The notes: a model not told the origin generated them from the sequence alone. Counted from the stretch's first letter, positions 9,118-18,480 are shown. The stretch is 64,000 bases of DNA from Halobacillus mangrovi (GCF_002097535.1 NZ_CP020772.1:3798501-3862500); one strand, 5' to 3'. A program made the numbers and translations.

Positions 9118-9416
9118 AAAATCCCCTCCTCTTTCACTTGTTGGACTAGAGAGTCTTTAGCATCATGTAAATCCACCACATCTACCTTGTAAGGAATGGT
9201 AGACTCTTCAATTTGCTCGATTAGTTTATTCCATTTAAAAGGAGAGATTGGGGAGGCGGATTCGATAGCGAGGTCGATATCCGAACTATGTTTTTCTTCC
9301 TCTCGGGCCCAAGAACCAAATAAGTAAACGCGCGCTTTTTCCTTGCCGAGCTGTTCATTCAAAATTGATTTTAGTTGTTCTAAAACTTGCTCCCGTAAAT
9401 CTGCAGGACCTCCCAT
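9093..9416 (-). CDS. MNT-type minimal nucleotidyltransferase
   Basis: 107 residues with the nucleotidyltransferase signature LFGSWAREEEKHSSDIDLAI (GS motif followed by D-x-D) near residues 32-51. It is the probable antitoxin/modifier partner of the overlapping HEPN protein. ATG at 9416 follows AAGGGATATT. It is the first gene of a two-gene operon on the minus strand. Confidence 0.85.
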   Translation of the reverse strand: MGGPADLREQVLEQLKSILNEQLGKEKARVYLFGSWAREEEKHSSDIDLAIESASPISPFKWNKLIEQIEESTIPYKVDVVDLHDAKDSLVQQVKEEGILWRDYTSD

Positions 9417-9468
9417 AATATCCCTTCCTCTTTTTGTCCCATTATAGCATATGTAGATTTTCTCTATT

Positions 9469-9657
9469 ATGGATTTTCCTTCTCCACTTCCCCTATCAGA
9501 AATTGAATGGCTATCAGGTCCCTTATTAACAACACCAGAACCTAAATTTAGATTGCGCTATATTAAGGATAAGACCCCTAATCTGGAAGACTTGATTCCG
9601 AGATATCTTGAAGCAGATTTTAAACTAAAGCACCCCTTAGTTAAAAGGATTAAATAA
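9469..9657 (+). CDS. Small hypothetical protein, possibly a gene fragment
   Basis: 62 codons with no recognisable domain and no convincing ribosome site before the ATG. The C-terminal part (RYLEADFKLKHPLVKRIK) looks like the tail of a larger protein. It is 74 bp upstream of the DUF1569 gene on the same strand. A remnant is as likely as a real gene. Confidence 0.25.
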   Translation: MDFPSPLPLSEIEWLSGPLLTTPEPKFRLRYIKDKTPNLEDLIPRYLEADFKLKHPLVKRIK

Positions 9658-9731
9658 CGGTTGCATTGAATTATATATTAAATGATCAAGAGCATTTTTT
9701 GGTTAAAATAAAAAACTAAAGGAGTATTCTA

Positions 9732-10181
9732 ATGAATAATATTTTTGAGATCACATATACAGATGAGATATTAAATCGCATCAAAAACTTAAATGTAGAT
9801 TCACAACCAAAATGGGGAAAAATGGATGTCTCTCAAATGTTAGCTCATTGCTCAGCTTTCCAAGACATCGCAATGGGATACTCTTTACCCCAAAGAGGTT
9901 GGTTAGGGTTATTAGTAGGTAGATTGGCAAAACCCATCTTTTATAATGACAAACCTTTAGACCACAATATGTCGACTATTCCCACCATTTTAATTACAAG
10001 TAAAAGAGATTTTGATATAGAAAGAGATAAATTGACACAAAAAATAATAATATTTCAAAAGAATGGACCAGAGGCTTGTACAGATCATCCACATCCTTTT
10101 TTCGGAAAACTTACTTCCGAACAATGGGGAAAAGGAATCTACAAGCATCTTGACCACCATTTAAAACAATTTGGTGTTTAG
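9732..10181 (+). CDS. DUF1569 family protein (DinB-like fold)
   Basis: 149 residues matching the DUF1569 pattern: an N-terminal helix, KWGKMDVSQMLAHC near residue 28, and the late HPFFGKLTSEQWGKGIYKHLDHHLKQF block. Members are DinB-superfamily-like small proteins with a possible metal site and no established function. AAAGGAG at the end of the upstream spacer gives a good ribosome site. The gene stands alone in the cassette. Confidence 0.8.
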   Translation: MNNIFEITYTDEILNRIKNLNVDSQPKWGKMDVSQMLAHCSAFQDIAMGYSLPQRGWLGLLVGRLAKPIFYNDKPLDHNMSTIPTILITSKRDFDIERDKLTQKIIIFQKNGPEACTDHPHPFFGKLTSEQWGKGIYKHLDHHLKQFGV

Positions 10182-10379
10182 TAGCAGGAGTTTAAGTATA
10201 CCGTACCATCTTAAAGTACCCTGGTTTGTCAGTTAAATAGCTTAATGACCTGATATTCCTGATGCTTATGTAATAAAGGGCTAAGGCTTTATTGAACAAT
10301 TGCCACCTATTGCTGAAGACTCGATTTCGAGATAAACAAATGGGAAGAACTCTATTTCCTCTAATAACAATATGTGGAT

Positions 10380-10488
10380 TCAAGCTTGATTTTTGTCGAA
10401 CAAGTATTTAATACTTTCCAATAGCACTTCGGGAAATTCAACTTGAGCATAGTCCTTCACAAAACGAAGTCCCTTTATTTTATCTATT
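10380..10488 (-). pseudogene. C-terminal gene fragment
   Basis: Minus-strand open frame with no start, reading I-D-K-I-K-G-L-R-F-V-K-D-Y-A-Q then V-E-F-P-E-V-L-L-E-S-I-K-Y-L-F-D-K and a stop. It is protein-like in composition but cut off upstream by stops. Family not recognised. It sits in the 10182-10701 stretch, which otherwise shows no gene. Confidence 0.35.
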
Positions 10489-10701
10489 TATTTCATACAA
10501 GGAAGGTATCCCTCTCACAGAATTTGCAATAAAGAAATGGCCGGTCCATTTTTTCCAAGTTGGTTCACCTCGAATTACTATCTCTTCTTTAACTTCTCTT
10601 TTAAGGTCAATGGGTCAATTGTTCATAACACTTTCCCTTGTACCAATTTCTTTAATAGTTTTGTTAGCATGAAAAAGCACCCCGTTATGGGATGCCATAA
10701 T

Positions 10702-10860
10702 TTAGTAAAGTTGTTTGCTTAAGGCTTCAATCTGTTCACATGTTTGTTGCATCTTTTCATTAACCCACGCAGGATACGTTTCTTCATCCCCGCTCTTAAT
10801 TTTCGAAAGGGTTTCCAAGTAAACAATAAGATAATCAAGCTTTGATGATGGGTGCTGCAT
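10702..10860 (-). CDS. Small hypothetical protein (52 aa)
   Basis: A short gene with a strong ribosome site (GGGAGGTGATGGA before the ATG at 10860). The product is helical and charged (SKLDYLIVYLETLSKIKSGD ... YPAWVNEKM), in the style of small cytoplasmic Bacillaceae proteins of unknown role. Good spacing and coherent sequence make it more credible than the overlapping plus-strand open frames. No neighbour suggests a function. Confidence 0.55.
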   Translation of the reverse strand: MQHPSSKLDYLIVYLETLSKIKSGDEETYPAWVNEKMQQTCEQIEALSKQLY

Positions 10861-11171
10861 TCCATCACCTCCCTCCTATCGAACTATTTCGACAGAAAGG
10901 ATTTATTCCCTTCATAACAAAACACGCGCAAGGGTAACTACTCATTTATGGATCCCTCATAAATCGTGTCAAACTTAAAACGATAAGTATCGAAAGTTGG
11001 AAAGGAGTGGTTGAAAGAGGCAGCTTCCGGTAGTTTCAACTGGAGTGAATTTCTATTATATTCCGGTCCTATACTTGAAGACTCGGTTTTGAGAATAATT
11101 GTCTTGAATCACCATTATTTCAAAAAATCAACCCTTTACCACATGCATTTTTTAATTTAAGAATAAAAGAA

Positions 11172-11208
11172 AATCCTCCCAAAAGTTTTTGAACTCTTGA
11201 GAGACCTC
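11172..11208 (-). terminator. Cassette-end hairpin (C2), degenerate
   Basis: The CCTCCCAAAAGTTTTT ... AACTCTTGAGAG region corresponds to the terminator/integrase-tail block of the other cassettes and is almost identical to 18446-18480. The stem is imperfect here. Confidence 0.4.
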
Positions 11209-11292
11209 TATATTTTATAAACAATTTTAAAAACCAGTCATAATTCAGACAAGTTGTTCTTAAACCCTATGATGAAGGGGTTTTGAGGGCTA

Positions 11293-11310
11293 TCATATCA
11301 TGCTGCCCAT
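11293..11310. repeat. att core copy 2 (three mismatches)
   Basis: TCATATCATGCTGCCCAT aligns with the groEL core with three substitutions. Arms: CCAGTCA at 11234-11240 on the left (a degraded second copy follows) and 11426-11432 on the right. The 10861-12029 stretch around it contains no gene. Confidence 0.75.
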
Positions 11311-11723
11311 TCACTCGCTTAGTTAAAAGACTATACCAGACCCTGTAGAACCTTGTTAAACCAAGATTTTCCTTAACAAGTAAATTTATTAACCACAATA
11401 AGTCTTAATACTTTATCAACAGTATCCAGTCACCAAAACACCTAAATTTCAGACTAAAACAAATGGATCTTCCTATATCAGACATTTTAATAGTTCTAGC
11501 ATTTTCTTTAGATAATAAAAACGACATTTATACACCCCATCTAAACTGAATATAATTAATGCTCCTAAGTTAATACATTAAACAAAATAGATATATCCCT
11601 TCTTTAAATTAAGTGTTTTAAACAAAGATTATCTAAAATTCAAGTCTTCAACTAACCTGCCCAAAAACTAATTTCCAATTCGATATCATTTCACAGTTGA
11701 CATTACACCACTAGGCTATACTG

Positions 11724-11742
11724 GAAGACTCGACTTCAAGAT
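11724..11742. repeat. Dispersed palindromic motif
   Basis: GAAGACTCGACTTCAAGAT; related copies at 10315-10334 and 11077-11094, and as part of the inverted repeat 18311-18366. A partner arm (CAAGTCTTC, followed by ACTAACCTGCCC) lies at 11641-11661. Confidence 0.4.
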
Positions 11743-12029
11743 AAATATAAAAAATTATCTTGAACTAACGCACCGTTAATTGAATAACACATCAATTTTA
11801 ATTAATCGCCTATATAATATATTGAGGGGCTAAGAGAAAGATCATATTATCCACCCTTCCCCATAGTAAAATAAATAATAGTAGATCAGCGCTTAAAACC
11901 TCTACTATTATTGTATTGAATACTATTTATCCAACGGCCAGTCCTAAATCATAAAATATTGTATACTTTTGATTAGAATCTGTAACTTTTCTAATAAACA
12001 ATCCTGATGTTCTTGATCCAAAAAAATCA

Positions 12030-12275
12030 TTAGTCACTTCCAGAGATAACCATATCATCTTCTAATGTAGCTAACACCATTTTAGGAGCAACTCTATCTC
12101 CTTTTTTTATATATAACTTTTTAACATTTCCACTTATTCCGATAGAAACTTCTGCTTCAGTTTCCTCTCCTTTTATTACAAATAAAGTCTCCCATTCATA
12201 AATGTAGTCACCATTATGGACAAACACTTCTTTTACTTCTCCATGACAAGGGGAGATCACCTGTTCAGCCAGCAT
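12030..12275 (-). CDS. Biotinyl/lipoyl-like domain protein lacking the modified lysine motif
   Basis: 81 residues forming one biotinyl-lipoyl-like hammerhead fold (SPCHGEVKEVFVHNGDYIYE ... GNVKKLYIKKGDRVAP). The usual EAMKM motif at the hairpin is replaced by KGEETEAEV, so it is probably not biotinylated. It is the last gene of the tctCBA operon, 26 bp after tctA. Its role is unknown; a small accessory of the transporter or a scaffold is possible. Confidence 0.7.
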   Translation of the reverse strand: MLAEQVISPCHGEVKEVFVHNGDYIYEWETLFVIKGEETEAEVSIGISGNVKKLYIKKGDRVAPKMVLATLEDDMVISGSD

Positions 12276-12301
12276 GTTTACACCTCTTTATTTTAGTAAA
12301 G

Positions 12302-13846
12302 TTATTTCGAAACTACTTTTTTCTCTCCGTAATCATTCTCATCTTGATTCGGTAATGAACTTACCTTTTGCTTCTTTTTCTTAGGAAGCATTGGGAGAAA
12401 CAATGCTGCTACCGCTATAAGGATAATTATTAGTGATATTGGACGGGTAAAGAATGATAAAAAATCTCCACTTGTTACTAATAAATGTCTTCGGAAGTTT
12501 TCTTCCATCATCAGTCCTAACACTAACCCTAGAATCATAGCTGCCGGAGAGAAATTGAACTTTTTCATAAAGAATCCGATTACCCCAAATATAACCATGA
12601 TATAGACTTGGAACATATCATTTGAAACAGCATAGGAGCCTATAATGGACAAGATGACGATAAAGGGACCCAGTATATAGTATGGAAGTTTTAAGGTTGC
12701 CGCAAAAGCCTTGACTCCGATTCTTCCACCAATAAGAACTGTAATACTTGCAATTAACATGGAAAAGAAAATACAGTACAAAAGAAGAGGCTGTGCACTC
12801 ATTAATTGTGGTCCTGGTTGAAGTCCTTGCAGTACTAACGCTGCAAGAATAACTGCTGTAGTTGGGCTTCCCGGTATTCCTAACACTAAGGTTGGAATTA
12901 TAGCCCCTCCTGCAGCAGCATTATTTGAGGTTTCAGGAGCAATAACTCCTTCTTCTGCACCTTCACCAAACTTCTTTTTGTTTTTACTGGACCGCATGAC
13001 TTCACCATATGAGACAATTGATGCAATGGATCCACCCGTGCCAGGAAGAATTCCAATTAGTGTTCCTAATACCGCTGACTTAAGTAATACCCATTTATAT
13101 TTGAGCATTTGAATGATTTTGATGGTTTCCATAGATACTTTTGTATCTTTATGATTGTTAGCGCTTTCAGTTTTTTCAATGACCTGGTTAAATACTTCGG
13201 CTAAAGCAAAAGCCCCAATCATGATTGGAATAAACTCTACGCCGTTCACTAAATATATACTGTCAAAGGTAAACCGCTCCGCTCCCATAATAGGGTCTAA
13301 ACCAATCATCGCGAGTAATATTCCCAATATACCTGAAATCCCTGCTTTCAAAGGACTTTTTGACCCAATGGATGCAATCACCATTAAACCTAGTAAAGCT
13401 AACGCAAAATATTCGGCACTTTGAATATGTAAAGCTATTTTAGAAAGAGGTGGTGCCAATAATAACATGATTATGGCAGCAAATACCCCACCAAATGCTG
13501 ATGCACTAATAGCCAAACCAAGTGCCCTTCCTGCCTTCCCTTGTTTGGTCATTGGATACCCATCAAATGTGGTAGCTACCGACTCAGGCGTTCCAGGAGT
13601 ATTAAAAAGAATAGCTGTGATGGAACCTCCGTATGCTCCACCAGCGTAGAGCGCTACAAGTAAAATAATAGAGGGTAATACACCCATATAGTAAGTGAAT
13701 GGCAGCATCAAAACGATCCCCATAGAAGAACTAATCCCGGGGAGAGAACCGAATAAAACTCCTATCAACATTCCAGCAAATATTAGTATCAAATTTGCTG
13801 GCTGAATAATCGTTTGAAAGCCTTCTGCTAGAAATTGTACATCCAC
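12302..13846 (-). CDS. tctA: Tripartite tricarboxylate transporter, large permease TctA
   Basis: 514 residues of the TctA (DUF112) family, about 10-12 membrane segments, with the conserved glycine-rich motifs GSLPGISSSMGIVLMLPFT near the start and GILPGTGGSIASIVSYGE mid-protein. It forms the channel for sodium-driven uptake of tri- or dicarboxylates with TctB and the TctC binding protein. The start is GTG at 13846, supported by AAGGAGG seven bases upstream. It sits between tctB and the biotinyl-like gene in the minus-strand operon. Confidence 0.93.
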   Translation of the reverse strand: MDVQFLAEGFQTIIQPANLILIFAGMLIGVLFGSLPGISSSMGIVLMLPFTYYMGVLPSIILLVALYAGGAYGGSITAILFNTPGTPESVATTFDGYPMTKQGKAGRALGLAISASAFGGVFAAIIMLLLAPPLSKIALHIQSAEYFALALLGLMVIASIGSKSPLKAGISGILGILLAMIGLDPIMGAERFTFDSIYLVNGVEFIPIMIGAFALAEVFNQVIEKTESANNHKDTKVSMETIKIIQMLKYKWVLLKSAVLGTLIGILPGTGGSIASIVSYGEVMRSSKNKKKFGEGAEEGVIAPETSNNAAAGGAIIPTLVLGIPGSPTTAVILAALVLQGLQPGPQLMSAQPLLLYCIFFSMLIASITVLIGGRIGVKAFAATLKLPYYILGPFIVILSIIGSYAVSNDMFQVYIMVIFGVIGFFMKKFNFSPAAMILGLVLGLMMEENFRRHLLVTSGDFLSFFTRPISLIIILIAVAALFLPMLPKKKKQKVSSLPNQDENDYGEKKVVSK

Positions 13847-13907
13847 ACTTTTTCCTCCTTACGATTCAAATTTAAAATGTGTGTTTTTTGTGAGCGCATA
13901 AAACTGA

Positions 13908-14387
13908 CTAATAGACGTAGTAACTAAGAATTTCTATCATTCCGAACCCTCTAGGGAGAGGAACACTCAATACGTTTCCAAACAAAAAGGCAAAGGCCAA
14001 TGGCAAAATAATCGATTGAATTGTAATCTTAAACCAATTCTTTTGACCTAAAAGGTAAAAAAGGGAAAATAATAGGATCATTGAGGCGAAAATGAACCCT
14101 AAATAATCAATTAAAAGTAGAAACACAAGGAGACTTACCAACATACCCACTACTGGTAGATTAATAATAGACGCTGTGTCAGACGTCTTTCTTTCACCCC
14201 TCCACTTCTTAATTGCACGAAATAGAGAAATTAGCGCTAACAAAATGGCTAAATATAGTAAAAATTGCGGAAACGCTGCCGGCCCAACCGGATCGATGGC
14301 ACCCTCAGTAGAAATCCCATAGGATGCATTCAGAAACACCACCAAAACACCGATAAGAACAATATGAAAAATAATCTCTCCCACCAA
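13908..14387 (-). CDS. tctB: Tripartite tricarboxylate transporter, small permease TctB
   Basis: 159 residues with four predicted membrane helices, the usual size and layout for TctB. It is placed between tctC and tctA as in typical TTT operons and is preceded by an AAGGAGGT ribosome site. Confidence 0.88.
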   Translation of the reverse strand: MVGEIIFHIVLIGVLVVFLNASYGISTEGAIDPVGPAAFPQFLLYLAILLALISLFRAIKKWRGERKTSDTASIINLPVVGMLVSLLVFLLLIDYLGFIFASMILLFSLFYLLGQKNWFKITIQSIILPLAFAFLFGNVLSVPLPRGFGMIEILSYYVY

Positions 14388-14427
14388 AATACCTCCTTTG
14401 AGGAGGCGGATTAGCTTCCGCCTGCCT

Positions 14428-15429
14428 TTATTTTAACCCAGTTTCTTTAGCTACTTTAGTAAAGGTTTGATATTCTTCTTCCCACTGTTGCTTAAACTCT
14501 TCTGGTCCCAAAAACCCTTCTCGAATATCAACTAAATTTTTTTCTGCGAATTGCTGATATTCGTCAGTTGAATAAGCTTCCTTCATTTGGTTAATATAAA
14601 ATTCTTTAGCGTATTCAGGGGTACCTTTCTCTACCACAAACCCTCTCCATGACCCTATAGTAGTATCGTAGCCCAGCTCTTTAGTAGTGGGCACATCGCG
14701 TAATTCGTCTACCTTGCTTATCCGTTCATCGTTTAAGACTACAAGGGGCTTTACCTTTTTATCTTTAATATAGCCAATTGAAGAAATAATTTTGTCTAAA
14801 TAAACATCCACTTCTCCCCCGAGCACAGCTGCTTTTACTTCTGAACCAGATTTATAGGGAATAAACTTAACTTTCATCCCCGTCTCTTCAGCCAAAGCCT
14901 TTAAAGTAAGATCATCTAAACCGCCTGGGCTGATACCTCCAAATGTTAAAGTATTTTCTTTACTTGACTCAATTAATTCTTCAAAGTTATTTATTTTACT
15001 ATCAATAGGTACGGATAAAATATAAATATCCGATTGGATGCGAACCAAAGGTTCAAAGTCCTGTTGTAGTTCTACTCCTTTTCCTCTTTCAAGAACATCA
15101 CTGATCACATGCGAAGGTGTAACTTCTAACACCGTATACCCATCGTTGGCTTGCTTTTCTGCGTATATCATTCCCACTAAACCACCACTTCCCCCTTTGT
15201 TGATCGCTTGTAAGGGTTCAGGTGAAGTTTCATTTATAATGTCCGTAAATTTTCTAGCAAACGTATCACTTGCCCCTCCCTCACCAAATGGAATCACAAC
15301 TTCCATAGGGTGGTTAGGGAAATTTTGTTCCCCATTACTTCCCGCAGATGTCTTTAGTTCGCAGCCCATCAATCCCATAATTAAAGCGCTTACAATAAGA
15401 ACAAGACTATAACGCCTTACCTTCTCCAT
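14428..15429 (-). CDS. tctC: Tricarboxylate-binding lipoprotein TctC
   Basis: 333 residues with lipobox GLMGC (Cys23) and the Bug/TctC-type sequence (PNHPMEVVIPFGEGGASDTF, then GGSGGLVG). It captures the substrate outside the cell and passes it to TctAB. It lies 12 bp after prpF and 40 bp before tctB. The ligand cannot be read from the sequence; the neighbouring PrpF suggests an aconitate, methylaconitate or related acid. Confidence 0.9.
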   Translation of the reverse strand: MEKVRRYSLVLIVSALIMGLMGCELKTSAGSNGEQNFPNHPMEVVIPFGEGGASDTFARKFTDIINETSPEPLQAINKGGSGGLVGMIYAEKQANDGYTVLEVTPSHVISDVLERGKGVELQQDFEPLVRIQSDIYILSVPIDSKINNFEELIESSKENTLTFGGISPGGLDDLTLKALAEETGMKVKFIPYKSGSEVKAAVLGGEVDVYLDKIISSIGYIKDKKVKPLVVLNDERISKVDELRDVPTTKELGYDTTIGSWRGFVVEKGTPEYAKEFYINQMKEAYSTDEYQQFAEKNLVDIREGFLGPEEFKQQWEEEYQTFTKVAKETGLK

Positions 15430-15441
15430 ACAATTCCTCCC

Positions 15442-16554
15442 TTAAATGTATTGAAGCCTCGTATAGACATAACCTTCCATGATCCTTCTTGCTGTTCGTA
15501 AGACTTTTACATATTGTAACTCTCCCTGTTCATATTTCACAAAAGTGCTCATGATCCCAGCAGGATGTGCTAATTTTATAGTATCAGATGGATTATCTGT
15601 AATCGTCTTAAAAATGGAATTCGGTATCTTAGAAGCAACGGCTGTACAGATGGCTCCTGTGATAGCCAAAGATTGGTGAGGCTTTTGCATGGACATCATG
15701 CGTATCACGATATCCATCTCTTCTTTCTTTCTTAGGACGCCCATTCGATCTACAAAATCCATTGACGGAGAAACAATGGCTAGTTTAGGCACAGCAGGTG
15801 ATTTTACGGTAGCTAAATGCTTTTCAATAATCCCAGCTTTTTCAGCTCCAAGTGATCTAACTTCTTCCAGTTTTTCTAGAATCTTATATTCAAATTCATC
15901 AGGCAACTCGGCACCCTTTAACCCTATATCATGTGCTCTTACAAAAACAACAGGATTAGCGCAATCCACAATGGATACATAGACATCACCGAAACTAGTC
16001 TTCAGTAAATCCATCGCTCTTCCACTAGGTAAAGATCTTCCTGTCAGAGACCCTTCAGGATCTTGAAACGTTAAATAAACGGGAGGTCCAGGATGAGGTA
16101 CACCCGGAATCTCTACATTTCCAGATTGTTTGGCCATCCCTTGTTCAACTTCTACTTCTGCTACGATTACTTTATTGGTATTTGTATTTAGAATGCTTAC
16201 TTTCGTAACTGGTGTAATCGCTTTTACATAACCTTCATCAATAGCATAGGGACCCACAGCTGAGGATATATTTCCACAATTACCTTTGAAATCTACAATC
16301 TCATCTGTTAAACTCACTTGTCCAAAGGTGTACTCAACATCAATATCCTGTCGTTCTGACTTTTTTATAATAGCTACTTTACTTGTTAATGAATTCGCTC
16401 CTCCTAATCCATCAATTTGTCTTGAATCTGGACTACCCATAACATCTAATAAAAATTGTTCCCAGGTATCAGGATCGTTCGGCATATCTTCGTATTTAAT
16501 GAAAATCCCTTTGCTTGTTCCGCCTCTCATTATGACACATGGTGTGCGTTGCAT
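15442..16554 (-). CDS. PrpF-family isomerase (2-methylaconitate or related acid)
   Basis: About 370 residues. The PrpF pattern is clear: PCVIMRGGTSKGIFI near the N-terminus, FKGNCGNISSAVGPYAIDEG (proline-racemase-like fold), and SLAITGAICTAVASKI late. Family members isomerise 2-methylaconitate or tautomerise similar unsaturated tricarboxylates. The open frame starts 18 codons earlier (16608), but the ATG at 16554 has AAGGGA at good spacing and begins just before the conserved block. It is first gene of the tct operon, suggesting the imported acid is isomerised on entry. Confidence 0.85.
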   Translation of the reverse strand: MQRTPCVIMRGGTSKGIFIKYEDMPNDPDTWEQFLLDVMGSPDSRQIDGLGGANSLTSKVAIIKKSERQDIDVEYTFGQVSLTDEIVDFKGNCGNISSAVGPYAIDEGYVKAITPVTKVSILNTNTNKVIVAEVEVEQGMAKQSGNVEIPGVPHPGPPVYLTFQDPEGSLTGRSLPSGRAMDLLKTSFGDVYVSIVDCANPVVFVRAHDIGLKGAELPDEFEYKILEKLEEVRSLGAEKAGIIEKHLATVKSPAVPKLAIVSPSMDFVDRMGVLRKKEEMDIVIRMMSMQKPHQSLAITGAICTAVASKIPNSIFKTITDNPSDTIKLAHPAGIMSTFVKYEQGELQYVKVLRTARRIMEGYVYTRLQYI

Positions 16555-16745
16555 TTCTATCCCTTCTTTATATCCAATATTCATTTTACTTCGATTAATC
16601 TGGTTCATAACAAATAAAAAGACAACCTCCTTTTTTGAACTTTTAAACTATTTATTAATGAAAAGTGTAGTACACTGGAATTGATAAATAAAATATTCAT
16701 TTTTTATTAAATTCCATAAAAAAATTTTATGATGGAGGTATGAAG

Positions 16746-17600
16746 ATGGAAAATAAAGACTGTCAACTACTTCGGACCCTTAACAAAACAAGAAATATAA
16801 CGAAAGCCGCAGAAGCACTATATATTTCTCAACCTGCTTTAACTTACCGGATTAAACAAATAGAAAAGGAATTTAATACAACCATTATCACTCGAGGAAA
16901 AAGAGGCATAGAATTTACATCCCAGGGAGAATATTTAGTAAATTACGCCGAAGATTTAATTCATTTACATAGAGAAACGAAAGAAAACATAGAAAATATG
17001 AATGAGCAAATTAGTGGAACACTTCGTTTAGGAGTAAGTACGATATATGCAAGATATAAATTGCCGCATATCCTAAAAATGTTCCATGAAAGGTACCCGC
17101 AGATTGAAATCAATGTTCGAACTGGTTGGAGTAGAGAAATCTATGAAATGCTACGTAAAGGAGAAGTTCATATTGGAATTATCAGGGGTTCTTACCATTG
17201 GAAGGATCAAAAGCACTTGTTAAATGAAGAGGCTATTTGGTTAGTTTCTTTGAAAAAAATTGAGCTAGATGATTTACCTGCTTTACCGCAAATTAGTTAT
17301 GAGACGGATCATACCTTAAAATCTTTACTGCAATCCTGGTGGAATGAAAATTATGATACCCCTCCTTTTACTACAATGGAAGTGGACCGTATGGAAACAT
17401 GCAAAGAGATGGTTTTACACGGTCTAGGATACGGATTATTTCCAGGGATTTGCTTACAGGATGTAGACCCAGAATTCATGAGTCAATTATACATCGATCA
17501 CAAACCGATTACTCGTTCAACCTGGATGTCGTATAACCAATCTCATATGGAACTTTCTGTTGTGGAAGCTTTTGTTGATTTTCTTCTTGAAAAACATTAA
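16746..17600 (+). CDS. LysR-family regulator, divergent from the tct operon
   Basis: 284 residues; the N-terminal winged helix-turn-helix (NITKAAEALYISQPALTYRI) and a LysR substrate-binding domain (about residues 90-284) are clear. GGAGG at 16734-16738 is correctly spaced for the ATG at 16746 rather than the one at 16740. Divergent placement from prpF-tctCBA, with 191 bp between, is the standard LysR arrangement, so it probably activates that operon in response to the transported acid. Confidence 0.9.
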   Translation: MENKDCQLLRTLNKTRNITKAAEALYISQPALTYRIKQIEKEFNTTIITRGKRGIEFTSQGEYLVNYAEDLIHLHRETKENIENMNEQISGTLRLGVSTIYARYKLPHILKMFHERYPQIEINVRTGWSREIYEMLRKGEVHIGIIRGSYHWKDQKHLLNEEAIWLVSLKKIELDDLPALPQISYETDHTLKSLLQSWWNENYDTPPFTTMEVDRMETCKEMVLHGLGYGLFPGICLQDVDPEFMSQLYIDHKPITRSTWMSYNQSHMELSVVEAFVDFLLEKH

Positions 17601-17829
17601 GAATCTGAAGATTTAATTAAAAGTTTGGGGGAGGGAGTTTTCCCCAGATTAACGATATCGATTGAAAAAAATTTGCACACTCTTAAAGCATTATACTTCA
17701 TATTGATTCTCATTTTCTTTATCGTTCTTCCACTTGTAATACCTCTTGTCAATTCAAACGTTAGGTCTCAAAAATCCTTGCATTAACCAGATAGCAAAGA
17801 TGCTTAACAACAATTTACCGGAAAGCTTC

Positions 17830-18030
17830 TAATCTATGTATGCCATACCGAATGTCAAAACTACCCCCAAATACATAACAATGACTAAAGCATATAGCTT
17901 CACTCGTGAATGGGGTTTAAATCTGCTTTCTTTGTATATAACAAATCAATAATTGCTTTTAAGATTAATGGGATAATATAATACTCCTGCTCCAATGATT
18001 GTGGCATATAAACCTGCAATTAATTAAAAC
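17830..18030 (-). pseudogene. Frameshifted remnant of a small membrane protein
   Basis: Minus-strand reading gives protein-like pieces in two frames: L-I-A-G-L-Y-A-T-I-I-G-A-G-V-L-Y-Y-P, then A-I-I-D-L-L-Y-T-K-K-A-D-L-N-P-I-H-E, then Y-A-L-V-I-V-M-Y-L-G-V-V-L-T-F-G-M. Stops and shifts break them. The 17601-18565 gap has no intact gene. Confidence 0.4.
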
Positions 18031-18310
18031 GATTACAATGTACATTATTGATCTTCTTTGTTTTATAACGTTTACCAAAGTATCTGATTAACCTATTTTC
18101 TTATGGGTTATTCTTTAGGTAGTTTAGGTAGCCACGATAGGTCGCTACAAGTTAATTAGTCTCACTTTTGTTTGCTATACAAGGGAACAAAGATAGAGCA
18201 ACAAATAAAAAATTGCAATATTCTCCATTGTCTGTAAATCAATATTTAATTGCTTCTTGAACAGTGCTGTTATATTAATACTTTCAATTTTCGGCTCTAA
18301 TTACTAAATA

Positions 18311-18366
18311 TCTCGAAACTGAGTCTTCAACTAACCTGCCCTATACTTGTAAACTCAGTTTTGAGA
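18311..18366. repeat. Inverted repeat of the dispersed palindromic family
   Basis: TCTCGAAACTGAGTCTTC (18311-18328) pairs at 15 of 18 positions with the complement of GTAAACTCAGTTTTGAGA (18349-18366), separated by a 20-nt centre containing CTAACCTGCCC. Parts of it recur at 10315, 11077, 11641 and 11724. It could be a miniature transposable element or a large hairpin. Confidence 0.45.
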
Positions 18367-18445
18367 TTAATTGTCTTGAATCACCATTATTTCAAAAAAT
18401 CAACCCTTTCCCGCTTGCATTTTTACAATTTAAGAATAAAAGAAA

Positions 18446-18480
18446 AGCCTCCCAAAAGTTTATGAACTCTTGAGAGACCT
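18446..18480 (-). terminator. Cassette-end hairpin (C3) with integrase-tail remnant
   Basis: The GCCTCCCAAAAGTTT ... AACTCTTGAGAG block is followed on the minus strand by TTTTCTTTTATTC. Plus-strand codons read K-A-S-Q-K-F-M-N-S-stop in one frame and Y-E-L-L-R-D-L in the next, matching the integrase tail with one frameshift. Confidence 0.5.

Larger units (their letters stand above)
8468..11310. mobile_element. Cassette C2: HEPN/MNT pair plus DUF1569 protein
   Basis: A 2.8-kb segment between att core copies 1 and 2. The left end has the CCAGTCA pair 90 bp inside the core. The right end (about 11066-11310) is nearly the same sequence as the right end of C3 (about 18340-18583), showing a shared origin. 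There is no integrase gene. Much of the right half (10182-11066) is gene debris. Confidence 0.75.

Noticed and set aside
10192..10383. 63-codon minus-strand open frame
   Set aside because: Composition is unlike a protein, there is no ribosome site, and it spans a copy of the dispersed palindromic motif.
10537..10722. 61-codon plus-strand open frame
   Set aside because: It overlaps the end of the better supported 52-residue minus-strand gene and a gene-debris region; phenylalanine-rich shadow-like sequence.
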